A stretch of DNA of 43,026 nucleotides from positions 1 through 43,026 of the forward strand of contig JBDQHL010000010.1 in assembly GCA_040264895.1 (NCBI GenBank), given 5' to 3'. This document shows, piece after piece, positions 8,667-17,485 of this stretch. Each line of letters opens with the position of its first letter. The first letter of the stretch is position 1. This DNA is from PGYR01 sp040264895. Lineage in GTDB: Bacteria > Bacteroidota > Ignavibacteria > Kapaibacteriales > UBA2268. The translations under genes were made by a program, and so were the position numbers. Below the pieces are notes generated by a model, which saw nothing but the letters and a program-made list of their open reading frames with translations, did not search any database and was not told the DNA's origin.

Positions 8667-9800
8667 TTGAAAAAGATAATTTTAATATTAACAATAGCTG
8701 CATTTTCAGGAATGCTAGTTACCTCTTGCTCAGAAGAGTCAACGTCGGAGAGTGACAAAGAACAACAGCTACAAGAGTTACAACAACAAAAATCTGAATT
8801 AGAAGCAAAGATATCAGAGCTTAAAGAACAAATTGGTACTACCGAAAAGCCAGTTCCAGTAGAAACAATGGATTTGTCTTTAGGAGATTTTAGCCATTTT
8901 GTTACTCAATACGGTGAAGTAGAGTCGGACCAGGATGTTGAAATGAGTCCCAAAGCTAATGGAATTGTTAGAAAAATAAATGTCAAAGAGGGTAGGCGAG
9001 TATCAAAAGGACAAATTCTTGCTGTGCTTGATGATGATATGCTGATGAAAAGAGTAAAAGAACTTAATGATTCTTACGGGTTTGCTAAGACTATATTCGA
9101 GAAGCAAAAAAGAGTATGGGAAAAGAATGTAGGAAGCGAAGTAGAGTATCTACAAGCAAAAAACAATCTTGAGAACTTAGAAAACAGAATGGAGTTATTA
9201 AAAGAGGAAGTTGATAACGCAAGAATAAAGGCACCTTTTTCTGGTGTAATAGATAAGGTGTATATAAAGGAAGGACAGATGGCTTCCCCTAGTATGCCTG
9301 CATTTAGAATAGTAAGTCAAAGTAACTTGCAAATAAGAACTGACGTTGCTGAATCTGTTTCATACAGATTGACTGAAGGAAGTGAAGCGAAAGTTTTCTT
9401 CCCCGATTTGAAGTTAGACACTTTGAACCTAAAAATATCAGCGATTTCTGAAGGTATTGATAGAGTAAATAGAACTGTTAGCGTTTATGTTAACTTACCC
9501 AAAGCTGTATATAACAAAGTTAAGCCTGCAATGTTGGCAAGCGTTAGGTACAAAACAGCTAAGATTGATTCTGCACTAACAATACCTACTAACATAATTC
9601 AAAAAGAGGGAACTACAGATTATGTATTTGTAGTTGCTAAAAATGAAAAAGGAAAGACTATAGCTGACAAGAAGATAATAGTTGTTGGCAAATCTTTCAG
9701 TGGTGTTACTCAGGTAGAAGGTGGTATAACTAACTCTGACAAACTAATTACTGTTGGTTATGAGAACTTGAGAGAAGGCGATTTAATTAAATTCAACTAA
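8667..9800 (+). CDS. RND efflux periplasmic adaptor (membrane fusion) lipoprotein
   Basis: A 377-residue membrane-fusion protein that would bridge the RND pump and the TolC channel. The start is TTG at 8667, with AGGAAA about 8 bases upstream. It has a lipoprotein signal with lipobox LVTSC (Cys21) followed by Ser-Glu-Glu. A Gln/Glu/Lys-rich coiled coil follows immediately (about residues 30-60), then the biotinyl-lipoyl-like half motif GIVRKINVKEGRRVSKGQIL (about 101-120). A helical hairpin spans about 125-180. The second half of the lipoyl domain is ARIKAPFSGVIDKVYIKEGQ (about 185-204), followed by the beta-barrel. Both lipoyl halves are in the expected order and the length is normal. Confidence 0.92.
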   Translation: MKKIILILTIAAFSGMLVTSCSEESTSESDKEQQLQELQQQKSELEAKISELKEQIGTTEKPVPVETMDLSLGDFSHFVTQYGEVESDQDVEMSPKANGIVRKINVKEGRRVSKGQILAVLDDDMLMKRVKELNDSYGFAKTIFEKQKRVWEKNVGSEVEYLQAKNNLENLENRMELLKEEVDNARIKAPFSGVIDKVYIKEGQMASPSMPAFRIVSQSNLQIRTDVAESVSYRLTEGSEAKVFFPDLKLDTLNLKISAISEGIDRVNRTVSVYVNLPKAVYNKVKPAMLASVRYKTAKIDSALTIPTNIIQKEGTTDYVFVVAKNEKGKTIADKKIIVVGKSFSGVTQVEGGITNSDKLITVGYENLREGDLIKFN

Positions 9801-9827
9801 TAGAAGATACAGAAAGACGGATAAAAA

Positions 9828-12800
9828 ATGTCAAAACCAAATTTTAAACCAACTAATTGGGCGATAAATAATCGAGTAAGTATATTCGTACTCTCGTTCA
9901 TACTAGTTTTAGTAGGTATGTTGGCTTATACTGACTTACCCAAAGAGCAATTCCCTGAGATAGTAATACCAACGGTATATGTACAAACAATATACCAAGG
10001 TACTTCACCTGAGGATATGGAGAACTTAGTTACCAGACAGATTGAAAAAGAATTAAAATCTATATCTGGTGTAAAGAAGATTACTTCGCAATCTATTCAG
10101 AATTTCTCTGCTATCACAATAGAGTTCAACACAGATGCTGACCCAGCTGTGGCAAAACAAAGAGTGACAGACAAAGTAGATATGGCGAAAAGTGAGTTGC
10201 CAACCGACTTAGACCAGGAGCCCTTAGTACAAGAGGTTGACTTTTCTGAAATGCCGATTATGACTATTAATATATCAGGTGATTATAACTTAGATATATT
10301 GAAAAACTATGCTGAAGAAATCCAAGATAGAGTTGAAGGGCTGACTCAAATTACCAGAGCCGATATGATTGGTGCTTTGGAAAAAGAAGTTCAAGTAAAT
10401 ATGGACTTATACCGAATGACTGCGGCTAATGTATCATTCAACGATGTGTTTAGTGCTATTTCAAACGAAAACGTGAATATTGGAGGTGGTAACTTAGATG
10501 TTGGTCGCTTGGAGCGTTCAGTAAGAATAGTCGGTGAGTTCGACGATGTATCTGAAATTGATAATATATTGGTTAATAGTAGCAAGGGTAACAAAGTCTA
10601 TTTGCGAGATATAGCTAATATTGAGTTCACTAGCGAAGACAGAAGTAGCTATGCTAGAATGAACAAGGAGCCAGTGATTGCACTGAGTGTAATCAAAAGA
10701 AGTGGCGAAAACTTAATCGAAGCTTCTGATGAAATAGCATTAATTATTGATGATATGAAAGCGAATGTTCTTCCTGATGATGTATCAATAAAAATAACAG
10801 GTGATTTGTCTAATAACACAAGAGTAGCAATCAAAGATTTGATTAACTCGGTTATTATTGGATTCATCTTAGTTACTATTGTACTTATGTTCTTTATGGG
10901 AGTGAGCAACTCAGTTTATGTTGGTTTGGCAGTACCACTGTCATCTGCCATTTCATTTATACTGCTTCCACCATTAGACTTTACATTCAACATTATCGTG
11001 ACATTCTCATTCCTCCTGGGGCTGGGTATTCTCGTCGATAATGCCATTGTAGTTATTGAAAATACATATAGACTTCACTTTACAGAAGGAAAGCCAATCA
11101 AGGATGCTGCTTCAGAGGCTGCTGGCGAGGTATTCCCTGCAGTACTTTCGGGTACTTTAACTACATTGTCACCGTTTGTGCCATTGCTTTTCTGGCCGGG
11201 TATTATTGGTGAGTTTATGTACTTCCTTCCTGCAGTATTGATTATTGTATTGACTGCTTCGCTATTCGTTGCATTTATTATCAACCCAGTTTTTGCTGTT
11301 CAATTTATGGATCAGATGAAAGGGGGCGACAATGAAGGGAATAAATCGAGTAAAGGATTCTATGTTGGAACAACAATAGCTGCCGTAATTGGATTGTTGT
11401 TGTCATTTGGTGGTGTACCAATGTTAGGTAACTTTATTCTAATAGCTTTTGCATTAGGATACTTAAATAAATTCTTAGTGTCACCTATACTAATTAAAGG
11501 ATTCCAAAATAAGGTTGTACCAGCACTTATTTCTGCTTACAAAAGCACACTTAGTTTTGCATTGTTAAAGTTGAAACCTGCTGGTGTGGTTTTAGTAGCA
11601 ATTGGATTCATGATTATTAGCACTATGATTTTCATGGCTTCAAATCCAAAGGTATCTTTCTTCCCTAACCCTGACCCTAATAATGTAATGGTTTACTTAG
11701 AGTTACCACTGGGAACGAGAGCAGAAGTTACTGATAGTTTGACTGCAATAGTTGAAAACAAAGTAATTGACATAGTAGGTGAAGATAACCCAATTGTTAC
11801 TTCTGTAATTTCTAATGTAGGAATTGGGGCAGGAGACCCTATGGACCCAGACAGGAGTGTTAAGCCGAACAAAGGAAAAGTAACTGTCGCATTTGTTGAA
11901 TACGGAAAACGTAATGGCGAAAGCACTTGGGATTATATGGGAAAAATCCGTGAAGGAGTAGGGGACTACCCCGGAGTGGATGTAAAAGTAGATAAAGAAC
12001 AAGGTGGACCACCTACTGGTAAGCCGATAAATGTTGAAATTATTGGGCCTGAATTTGAAAAGCTGATTGAAATATCAGAGGCATTCAAATATACTATTGT
12101 TGATTCCTTGGGAATACAAGGTATTGAGAATTTGAAGTCAGATTTACAACTCAACAAGCCAGAAATTCTTGTTGATATTGATAGACAGAAGGCAAACAAA
12201 GAAGGAATAACTACAGCTCAAATTAGTAATGCTATTCGTACTGCACTTTATGGGAATGAAGTTTCTAAGTACAGACAAGGTGATGAAGATTATCCTATTC
12301 AGGTTAGATTAAGAGACGAATACAGAGAAAACTTAGATCAGCTATTAAATCTAAAACTTACATTCAGAGAAAAAACCGGTGATTTTCGTCAGGTTCCAAT
12401 ATCTGCTTTTGCTGATGTTAAATTTGTAAATTCTTATGGTGGTATTAATCGTAAGGATGTCGAGAGGGTGGTTACTCTAAGTTCAAATGTACTAACTGGG
12501 TATAATGCTAATGAGATTAACCAAAAAATTAAAAAAGCAGGAGAAGAGTTTAATTTCCCTCCTGGATATGAAGTTAAGCTGACTGGTGAGCAGCAAGAGC
12601 AAGCGGAAACAGGTGCTTTCTTAGCTAAAGCATTTGCTATATCAATGCTATTGGTATTCTTTATTCTTGTGACTATGTTTAACTCTACTATAAAACCATT
12701 AATTATATTCACTACAGTGTTGTTTAGTGTTTTTGGTGTATTATTGGGTTATGCATTATTCAGTATGGAGTTCGTGATAGTAATGTCAGGTGTGGGTATT

Positions 12801-13253
12801 ATTGCCCTTGCTGGTATTGTTGTGAACAATGGTATTTTACTAATTGACTTCACAGATATAAGAATAAAAGAAGGAATGAAGCCAATCAATGCTATTATGG
12901 ATGGTGGAACTGTTAGGTTTACTCCTGTTATATTGACTGCTGCTTCAACAATGCTTGGCTTAGTTCCATTGGCAGTTGGTTTCAACATTGATTTCGCATC
13001 GTTTTTAGAAAGTTTCGACCCTAATATATCTTTCGGTTCAGATAATACTGCCTTTTGGGCACCATTATCGTGGGCTATTATATTTGGTCTTTCTTTTTCT
13101 ACTGTCTTAACGTTGGTAGTTGTACCTGCTATGTACACGATACAGTTTAGTTGGAAACAGAAGTTTAAGTTATCGAGACAAAGAGGAAATAGTGCTGGTT
13201 CAGCAGCTGTTTATTCTCTATTTGGAAGAAGACCGAGCTTTAGGAAGCATTAG
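9828..13253 (+). CDS. RND-family efflux transporter permease
   Basis: A 1141-residue inner-membrane proton-driven pump of the AcrB/SwrC superfamily. Topology is the expected one: an N-terminal helix (about residues 14-32), a large periplasmic domain, helices 2-6 (from about 335), a second helix/loop half beginning near 590, and a final helical block ending about 1115. The TM4 signature reads GLGILVDNAIVVIEN with Asp404 and Asn405; AcrB has Asp-Asp here. In TM10 the AcrB lysine position reads Asn-Asn (1000-1001, in GIVVNNGILLIDF). A short extra hydrophobic pair is predicted around residues 510-550. The 3' end overlaps the convergent HsdR_N gene by 14 bases. Substrate cannot be deduced. Confidence 0.93.
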   Translation: MSKPNFKPTNWAINNRVSIFVLSFILVLVGMLAYTDLPKEQFPEIVIPTVYVQTIYQGTSPEDMENLVTRQIEKELKSISGVKKITSQSIQNFSAITIEFNTDADPAVAKQRVTDKVDMAKSELPTDLDQEPLVQEVDFSEMPIMTINISGDYNLDILKNYAEEIQDRVEGLTQITRADMIGALEKEVQVNMDLYRMTAANVSFNDVFSAISNENVNIGGGNLDVGRLERSVRIVGEFDDVSEIDNILVNSSKGNKVYLRDIANIEFTSEDRSSYARMNKEPVIALSVIKRSGENLIEASDEIALIIDDMKANVLPDDVSIKITGDLSNNTRVAIKDLINSVIIGFILVTIVLMFFMGVSNSVYVGLAVPLSSAISFILLPPLDFTFNIIVTFSFLLGLGILVDNAIVVIENTYRLHFTEGKPIKDAASEAAGEVFPAVLSGTLTTLSPFVPLLFWPGIIGEFMYFLPAVLIIVLTASLFVAFIINPVFAVQFMDQMKGGDNEGNKSSKGFYVGTTIAAVIGLLLSFGGVPMLGNFILIAFALGYLNKFLVSPILIKGFQNKVVPALISAYKSTLSFALLKLKPAGVVLVAIGFMIISTMIFMASNPKVSFFPNPDPNNVMVYLELPLGTRAEVTDSLTAIVENKVIDIVGEDNPIVTSVISNVGIGAGDPMDPDRSVKPNKGKVTVAFVEYGKRNGESTWDYMGKIREGVGDYPGVDVKVDKEQGGPPTGKPINVEIIGPEFEKLIEISEAFKYTIVDSLGIQGIENLKSDLQLNKPEILVDIDRQKANKEGITTAQISNAIRTALYGNEVSKYRQGDEDYPIQVRLRDEYRENLDQLLNLKLTFREKTGDFRQVPISAFADVKFVNSYGGINRKDVERVVTLSSNVLTGYNANEINQKIKKAGEEFNFPPGYEVKLTGEQQEQAETGAFLAKAFAISMLLVFFILVTMFNSTIKPLIIFTTVLFSVFGVLLGYALFSMEFVIVMSGVGIIALAGIVVNNGILLIDFTDIRIKEGMKPINAIMDGGTVRFTPVILTAASTMLGLVPLAVGFNIDFASFLESFDPNISFGSDNTAFWAPLSWAIIFGLSFSTVLTLVVVPAMYTIQFSWKQKFKLSRQRGNSAGSAAVYSLFGRRPSFRKH

Positions 13254-13680
13254 GAACATTTGGGATGGATTTTAGTGTTTGTTTATCATAGTCAGTTTCA
13301 AACACTAAAAAATCCAAACCATTAGTTACCATAAGATATTTAGTAGATTTGGCAATATTATAAATCCCTATTTGATTGAGTGTTGACTGATTAAGTTTTA
13401 CACTCGGAGATTTACACTCCACAATCAGATAGGGATTTCCTTTACTATCGTGGCAAATTATATCCAAACGAAATGGTTTATCATTGATTGTCAATCCCTT
13501 TTCTACTTGCATCTTTGAGTAAGTGTAGCCATAATTGTTTACTAAAAAAGACATTAGGTTTTGCCTAACCCACTCTTCAGGGGTGCACTCAACATACTTA
13601 TTTCTAACTGGATCGTATATCTTACTTCCCTCAAATTTATGTTGACTGATGGGAATGTTGATATTGGGCAATTTGCTCAT
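13240..13680 (-). CDS. Stand-alone HsdR N-terminal-domain protein (predicted nuclease fold)
   Basis: A 146-residue protein matching the type I restriction enzyme R-subunit N-terminal family (HSDR_N_2). The PD-(D/E)xK-like core is visible as RLDIICHDSKGNPYLIVECKSP (about residues 71-92), with Asp73, Glu88 and Lys90 as candidate catalytic residues. A helix with NQSTLNQIGIYN follows, which is also family-typical. No HsdM, HsdS or helicase part is present. Such solo proteins are common in Bacteroidota chromosomes and their role is unknown. It lies 9 bases downstream of the SnoaL-like gene on the same strand and overlaps the convergent RND gene by 14 bases. Confidence 0.8.
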   Translation of the reverse strand: MSKLPNINIPISQHKFEGSKIYDPVRNKYVECTPEEWVRQNLMSFLVNNYGYTYSKMQVEKGLTINDKPFRLDIICHDSKGNPYLIVECKSPSVKLNQSTLNQIGIYNIAKSTKYLMVTNGLDFLVFETDYDKQTLKSIPNVPNAS

Positions 13681-13689
13681 TTTTGAAAT

Positions 13690-14052
13690 TTATGCGTACA
13701 GTTTCGAAATATCAACGAATACGTCATATCCTTTGATCTTATTATCTATATAAGTAAAAATATTACAGTATTTCACAGATAGTGTAGTATCATCATGTCT
13801 AGTATAAGTTACTACACCAGGAGATATAACTTTATTACCTGATTCTATTATATCTTCAAAATTGTGAGATAAGCCTTTGATTGATTGGAAGAATCCACCA
13901 ACGGCTTCTCTTATATTTTCCTTGCCAACTACTGGCTCTGCATCACTCATAGCAAAAGAAGAGTCATCAGTTAAGAAAGATACAAACTCATCAGCATCTT
14001 GATTATCTATTGCTGTGTAGAGATTTTTAATGGATTGTGTTTTATCTGACAT
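13690..14052 (-). CDS. SnoaL/NTF2-like small protein
   Basis: A 120-residue protein with the cone-like alpha+beta barrel pattern of the SnoaL/ketosteroid-isomerase-like (NTF2) superfamily. It starts with a helix (IKNLYTAIDNQDADEFVSFL), followed by DDSSFAMSDAEPVVGKENIREAVGGFF, the usual 'G...I..F' block, and alternating strands to the C-terminus. The family ranges from isomerases and hydrolases to binding proteins, so no reaction can be assigned. The HsdR_N gene follows after 9 bases, which suggests co-transcription. The 156-base gap upstream is shared with the divergent pepE cluster. Confidence 0.72.
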   Translation of the reverse strand: MSDKTQSIKNLYTAIDNQDADEFVSFLTDDSSFAMSDAEPVVGKENIREAVGGFFQSIKGLSHNFEDIIESGNKVISPGVVTYTRHDDTTLSVKYCNIFTYIDNKIKGYDVFVDISKLYA

Positions 14053-14208
14053 AGTTTTTCCTATATGTTTTTTTGTGTATCAGCATAGAAGACGAAATTT
14101 GGAATTTATTTTACAAAATTTTAAACCTTTTCATTAACTTATCCCAACTAAAAAATTCTTATCAAAATTTCTTAACTTTGGAAATTATAAAAAGAAAAAA
14201 GATAAATA

Positions 14209-14928
14209 ATGAATAGCGAAACAAAACTTCTACTTTGTAGCTCATCTACAGTACATCCCTTGGTTTATCTTGAATATTGTAAAGAAGATATAGCAGATTT
14301 TTTTCAGGGTACATCGAATATTATATTTATACCTTACGCAAGACCTGGTGGAATAAGCCACGAAGAATACACAAGTATTGCAAAAGGTGGGTTCAAGAAT
14401 GCTGGACTTGAGATTAGAGGAATCAATGAATTTGATGACCCTAAAGAAGCTATTAAAAATGCTGACGGAATTTTTACTGGTGGTGGTAATACATTTCTTT
14501 TGTTAAAGACTTTATATGAAAATGATTTAGTTGGCCTGATAAGAAATGAAGTTCGCAGTGGCACAAGATATATGGGCACGAGTGCTGGCAGCAATATTGC
14601 TGGACCGAGTGTGAAGACTACTAACGATATGCCTATTGTCTATCCACCGTCATTCGATTCATTGAATTTAGTAACGTTTAACATAAATCCACATTACTTA
14701 GACCCAGACCCGACATCAACTCACAAAGGTGAGACTCGTGAGAAAAGAATAAATGAGTATCATTTCCAAAATGACAACCTAGTTGTTGGTTTGAGAGAGG
14801 GCTCGATATTAAGAATAGAAAATGAAAAAGTAGAATTGTTGGGTGACCACACAATCAGAATTTTTAAAAAAGGTAAAGACGCTTGCGAGTTAGATAATAC
14901 TCAAGATTTAGATTTTTTATTGGGATAA
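14209..14928 (+). CDS. pepE: Peptidase E (alpha-aspartyl dipeptidase), family S51
   Basis: A 239-residue cytoplasmic serine peptidase that splits dipeptides with N-terminal aspartate. The nucleophile elbow is GTSAGSN with Ser125. The likely catalytic His is His162 in NPHYLDPDP, and Asp140 sits where the family's third residue is expected. The GGGNTF motif (about residues 91-96) is family-typical. Length matches PepE (about 230). A TAACTTTG box at 14173-14180, resembling a Bacteroidota -7 element, lies 28 bases before the start codon; no TTG partner is seen. It is the first gene of a plus-strand cluster with map, dihydroorotase and others, 22 bases from the next gene. Confidence 0.93.
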   Translation: MNSETKLLLCSSSTVHPLVYLEYCKEDIADFFQGTSNIIFIPYARPGGISHEEYTSIAKGGFKNAGLEIRGINEFDDPKEAIKNADGIFTGGGNTFLLLKTLYENDLVGLIRNEVRSGTRYMGTSAGSNIAGPSVKTTNDMPIVYPPSFDSLNLVTFNINPHYLDPDPTSTHKGETREKRINEYHFQNDNLVVGLREGSILRIENEKVELLGDHTIRIFKKGKDACELDNTQDLDFLLG

Positions 14929-14950
14929 AATACCCAAATCAGAGGACTAC

Positions 14951-15745
14951 ATGATACATTATAAAAGCCCATCGCAAATAGAGATTATGAGGGAATCTGC
15001 TCTTATGGTTTCTAAAACTTTAGCTACAGTAGCTGAGATAATAGAAGAGGGAACAACAACAACTGAACTTAACAAATTAGCTGAAGAGTTCATAAGGGAT
15101 AATGATGCAGTACCGGGTTTTCTTGGTCTTTATGGCTGCCCGAGTACGCTTCTTACATCTGTTAACGAGGCCGTAGTACACGGGTTGCCAACGGATAAGC
15201 CATTAGTGAGTGGCGATATTGTATCTATAGATTGTGGTGTGCTGAAGAATAAATATTATGGCGACCACGCTTATACATTTGCAATAGGTGAAGTTTCCGA
15301 GAGAACAAAAGAGTTACTCGAAGTAACGAAGGAATCGCTTTACAAAGGGATTGAGAAATGTGTAATTGGTAATCACGTAGGCGATATTGGTAATGCTATC
15401 CAGACATATTGTGAAGAAAGAGGCTTTAGCGTAGTAAGGTCTTTGGTCGGTCACGGACTTGGTCGAAGATTACACGAAGACCCACAAGTACCGAACTTCG
15501 GTCATGCAGGTAAGGGAAGAGTTCTAAAAAGGGGTATGACTCTTGCACTAGAACCAATGATAAATGTTGGTACCTTTGAAGTCGAAGAACTTTCGGATAA
15601 ATGGACAATAGTGACTAAAGACAGGGAAATGTCAGCTCACTTTGAGCATAATGTTGCTATAACAAGCGATGGCCCTGATATCTTATCAGATTTCAGTATG
15701 ATAGAAAAAGTAATAGAAAAAAACGAAAATTTAGTAAATATATGA
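14951..15745 (+). CDS. map: Type I methionine aminopeptidase
   Basis: A 264-residue metalloenzyme that removes the initiator methionine from nascent proteins. All five metal ligands are visible: Asp94, Asp105, His168, Glu201 and Glu232, with the substrate-positioning His77 in VVHG. The GHGLGRRLHEDPQVPNFG segment is the classic signature. There is no N-terminal zinc-finger extension, so it is the short bacterial type. The stop codon overlaps the next start (ATGA at 15742-15745), so translation with the dihydroorotase gene is probably coupled. Confidence 0.97.
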   Translation: MIHYKSPSQIEIMRESALMVSKTLATVAEIIEEGTTTTELNKLAEEFIRDNDAVPGFLGLYGCPSTLLTSVNEAVVHGLPTDKPLVSGDIVSIDCGVLKNKYYGDHAYTFAIGEVSERTKELLEVTKESLYKGIEKCVIGNHVGDIGNAIQTYCEERGFSVVRSLVGHGLGRRLHEDPQVPNFGHAGKGRVLKRGMTLALEPMINVGTFEVEELSDKWTIVTKDREMSAHFEHNVAITSDGPDILSDFSMIEKVIEKNENLVNI

Positions 15746-16746
15746 AAGACACATTGATTTTAAATAACCCTTACGATATGCACATTCATTTCCGTGAAGG
15801 GGATATGCTTAAAGAAGTTGCACCACACAGTGCAGAATCTTTTTCTGGTGGAATAATAATGCCGAATTTGGTACCACCAGTTGACAATGAGAAGCGTTTG
15901 GTTGACTACATAAATGAAATATCCGACTCCATTGGTGATTACAAATTTGAACCATTGATGACTATATTTTTCAAGAAATATAGCAAGAATTTCCTACTTT
16001 CAGTCAAAGATAAAATAAAAGCAATAAAGCTATATCCAGCAGGAGCGACTACAAATAGCGACGAGGGTATAAAAGCGATTGAAGATGCTTTTGACACACT
16101 TAGACTAATGGAAGAAATGGAAATACCACTCCTTGTTCACGGTGAGACTCATGGCTTTGTTATGGATAGGGAAACTGAGTTTCTCGAAATATACAAGCAC
16201 TTGGCTACTGAATTCCCTAAGCTGATGATTGTTATGGAACATATTACTACAAAGGGTGCTGTGGAACTATTAGATAAGTATGATAATCTGCATGCTACAG
16301 TTACTTTGCAACATTTGTGCATCACTCTCGATGATGTTGTAGGAGTGCTAATGCAGCCACATAACTTCTGTAAGCCAATAGCAAAGAGACCAGAGGATAT
16401 GGAAGCACTGCTCGAAGCGGCACTTTCGGCACACCCAAAGCTATCTTTCGGTAGCGATTCAGCTCCTCATCCTGTTGAAAATAAGGAATCTGCTTATTGC
16501 TCAGCTGGTTGTTTTACATCGCCTTTTGCATTGCAATATTTAGCACATATATTTGAGGATAATTGGAAATTAGACAATTTGCAAGCTTTCGTCTCTGACA
16601 ATGCTGTCAAAAATTATGGACTAAAACCCAATGACAAACGTGTGACATTAGAGCGAAAAGAATTTGTTATTCCTGAAAAATATGGAAGCGTGGTACCATT
16701 TAATTCGGGTAAGAAATTGAATTGGTCAATAAAAGAAATAGTGTGA
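15742..16746 (+). CDS. pyrC: Dihydroorotase, class II (PyrC type)
   Basis: A 334-residue zinc enzyme of pyrimidine biosynthesis that interconverts carbamoyl-aspartate and dihydroorotate. Metal and catalytic residues are all present: His14 and His16 in MHIHFREG, Lys96 in IKLYPAGATTNS (the carboxylated lysine), His133 in LLVHGE, His167 in MEHITT and Asp239 in FGSDSAPH. The short length and the MHIHFREG opening place it with the E. coli-like class rather than the larger PyrC of Gram-positives. The gene overlaps map by 4 bases and ends in TGATG, with its stop touching the next start, so the three genes form one unit. Confidence 0.95.
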   Translation: MKDTLILNNPYDMHIHFREGDMLKEVAPHSAESFSGGIIMPNLVPPVDNEKRLVDYINEISDSIGDYKFEPLMTIFFKKYSKNFLLSVKDKIKAIKLYPAGATTNSDEGIKAIEDAFDTLRLMEEMEIPLLVHGETHGFVMDRETEFLEIYKHLATEFPKLMIVMEHITTKGAVELLDKYDNLHATVTLQHLCITLDDVVGVLMQPHNFCKPIAKRPEDMEALLEAALSAHPKLSFGSDSAPHPVENKESAYCSAGCFTSPFALQYLAHIFEDNWKLDNLQAFVSDNAVKNYGLKPNDKRVTLERKEFVIPEKYGSVVPFNSGKKLNWSIKEIV

Positions 16747-17081
16747 TGAATATACAGATTATGGGCACTAAGAAGTGCAAGGAAACAAAGAAAGCGATTA
16801 GATTTTTTAAAGAAAGGAGAATAACTCCTCATTTCCGAGATTTAAATGAAAAGGAATTGAGCAAAGGAGAGCTTAATAATATCGCGAATAAGGTTGGGAT
16901 AGATAATATGATAGATGAAGAAGGTAAAGCATACAAAGACAAGGGATTGCAGTTTATGACTTATGATGTAGCAGAGGAGCTATTAGAAAATAATGACTTA
17001 CTTAAAACACCATTGGTACGAAATGGAAGTGATGCAACTGTGGGACACGACCCTGACAGATGGAACGAGTGGGTTAAATAA
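16746..17081 (+). CDS. ArsC/Spx-family thioredoxin-fold protein
   Basis: A 111-residue protein of the ArsC/Spx family. The start was set at ATG 16746, which overlaps the stop of the dihydroorotase gene (TGATG), because homology begins at MNIQIMGTKKC; the open frame extends further upstream from a TTG. One conserved cysteine, Cys11 in GTKKCKETKKA, takes the place of the family's CxxC or CxxS. The TPLVR segment near residue 90 supplies the expected cis-Pro. True arsenate reductases have additional arginines that I cannot confirm, so it may instead be a YffB-like or Spx-like redox protein. No ars genes are nearby. Confidence 0.78.
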   Translation: MNIQIMGTKKCKETKKAIRFFKERRITPHFRDLNEKELSKGELNNIANKVGIDNMIDEEGKAYKDKGLQFMTYDVAEELLENNDLLKTPLVRNGSDATVGHDPDRWNEWVK

Positions 17082-17095
17082 ATAAAAATTGAATT

Positions 17096-17485
17096 ATGAT
17101 ATTTAAAACAAGAAAATTAGTTAGTCCACCGGACTTGAATCCTGCTGAAACATTATTCGGTGGGCAATTGCTGAAGTGGATAGATGAAGAAGCAGCTATT
17201 TATGCAATGTGTCAGCTCGATGATAATCACATTGTGACTAAGTACATGTCAGAGATTGACTTCGTTAATCCAGCGTTTAACAATGATATTATTGAAATTG
17301 GATGTGAGACAATAAACGTTGGTAATACATCAATCACAATAAAATGTGAAGTCAGAGTGAAGAACACTATGACTACAATTATTAAAATAGATGAAATTGT
17401 GTTAGTCCACGTTGACCCTAACGGAAGACCAAGACCACATGGGAAAACAATGGGTTCAATTGCGGAGAATAAGGATGCTGTTTAG
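17096..17485 (+). CDS. Acyl-CoA thioesterase, hotdog fold (copy 1)
   Basis: A 129-residue YciA/BACH-like hotdog thioesterase that would hydrolyse acyl-CoA thioesters in the cytoplasm. The family active-site stretch is FGGQLLKWIDEEAA, in which the Asp of WIDE (about residue 31) is the likely general base. A Thr-Ser pair (NTSITIKC, about residues 78-85) lies where the second active-site segment falls. It sits 14 bases after the ArsC-like gene. The following gene is a paralogue that starts inside its last codons, giving an 11-base overlap. About two-thirds of aligned residues are identical between the two copies, indicating a tandem duplication. Confidence 0.9.
   Translation: MIFKTRKLVSPPDLNPAETLFGGQLLKWIDEEAAIYAMCQLDDNHIVTKYMSEIDFVNPAFNNDIIEIGCETINVGNTSITIKCEVRVKNTMTTIIKIDEIVLVHVDPNGRPRPHGKTMGSIAENKDAV

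Noticed and set aside
12749..13138. A 129-codon open frame on the minus strand
   Set aside because: It is antisense to the C-terminal membrane region of the RND transporter and has no start context or recognisable motif.
13240..13680. A restriction-modification or other defence system
   Set aside because: Only an isolated N-terminal-domain protein is present; neighbours are an efflux pump and a SnoaL-like protein.
17412..17474. A longer start for the second thioesterase
   Set aside because: These 21 codons only translate the first thioesterase out of frame, and similarity with copy 1 begins at the ATG at 17475.
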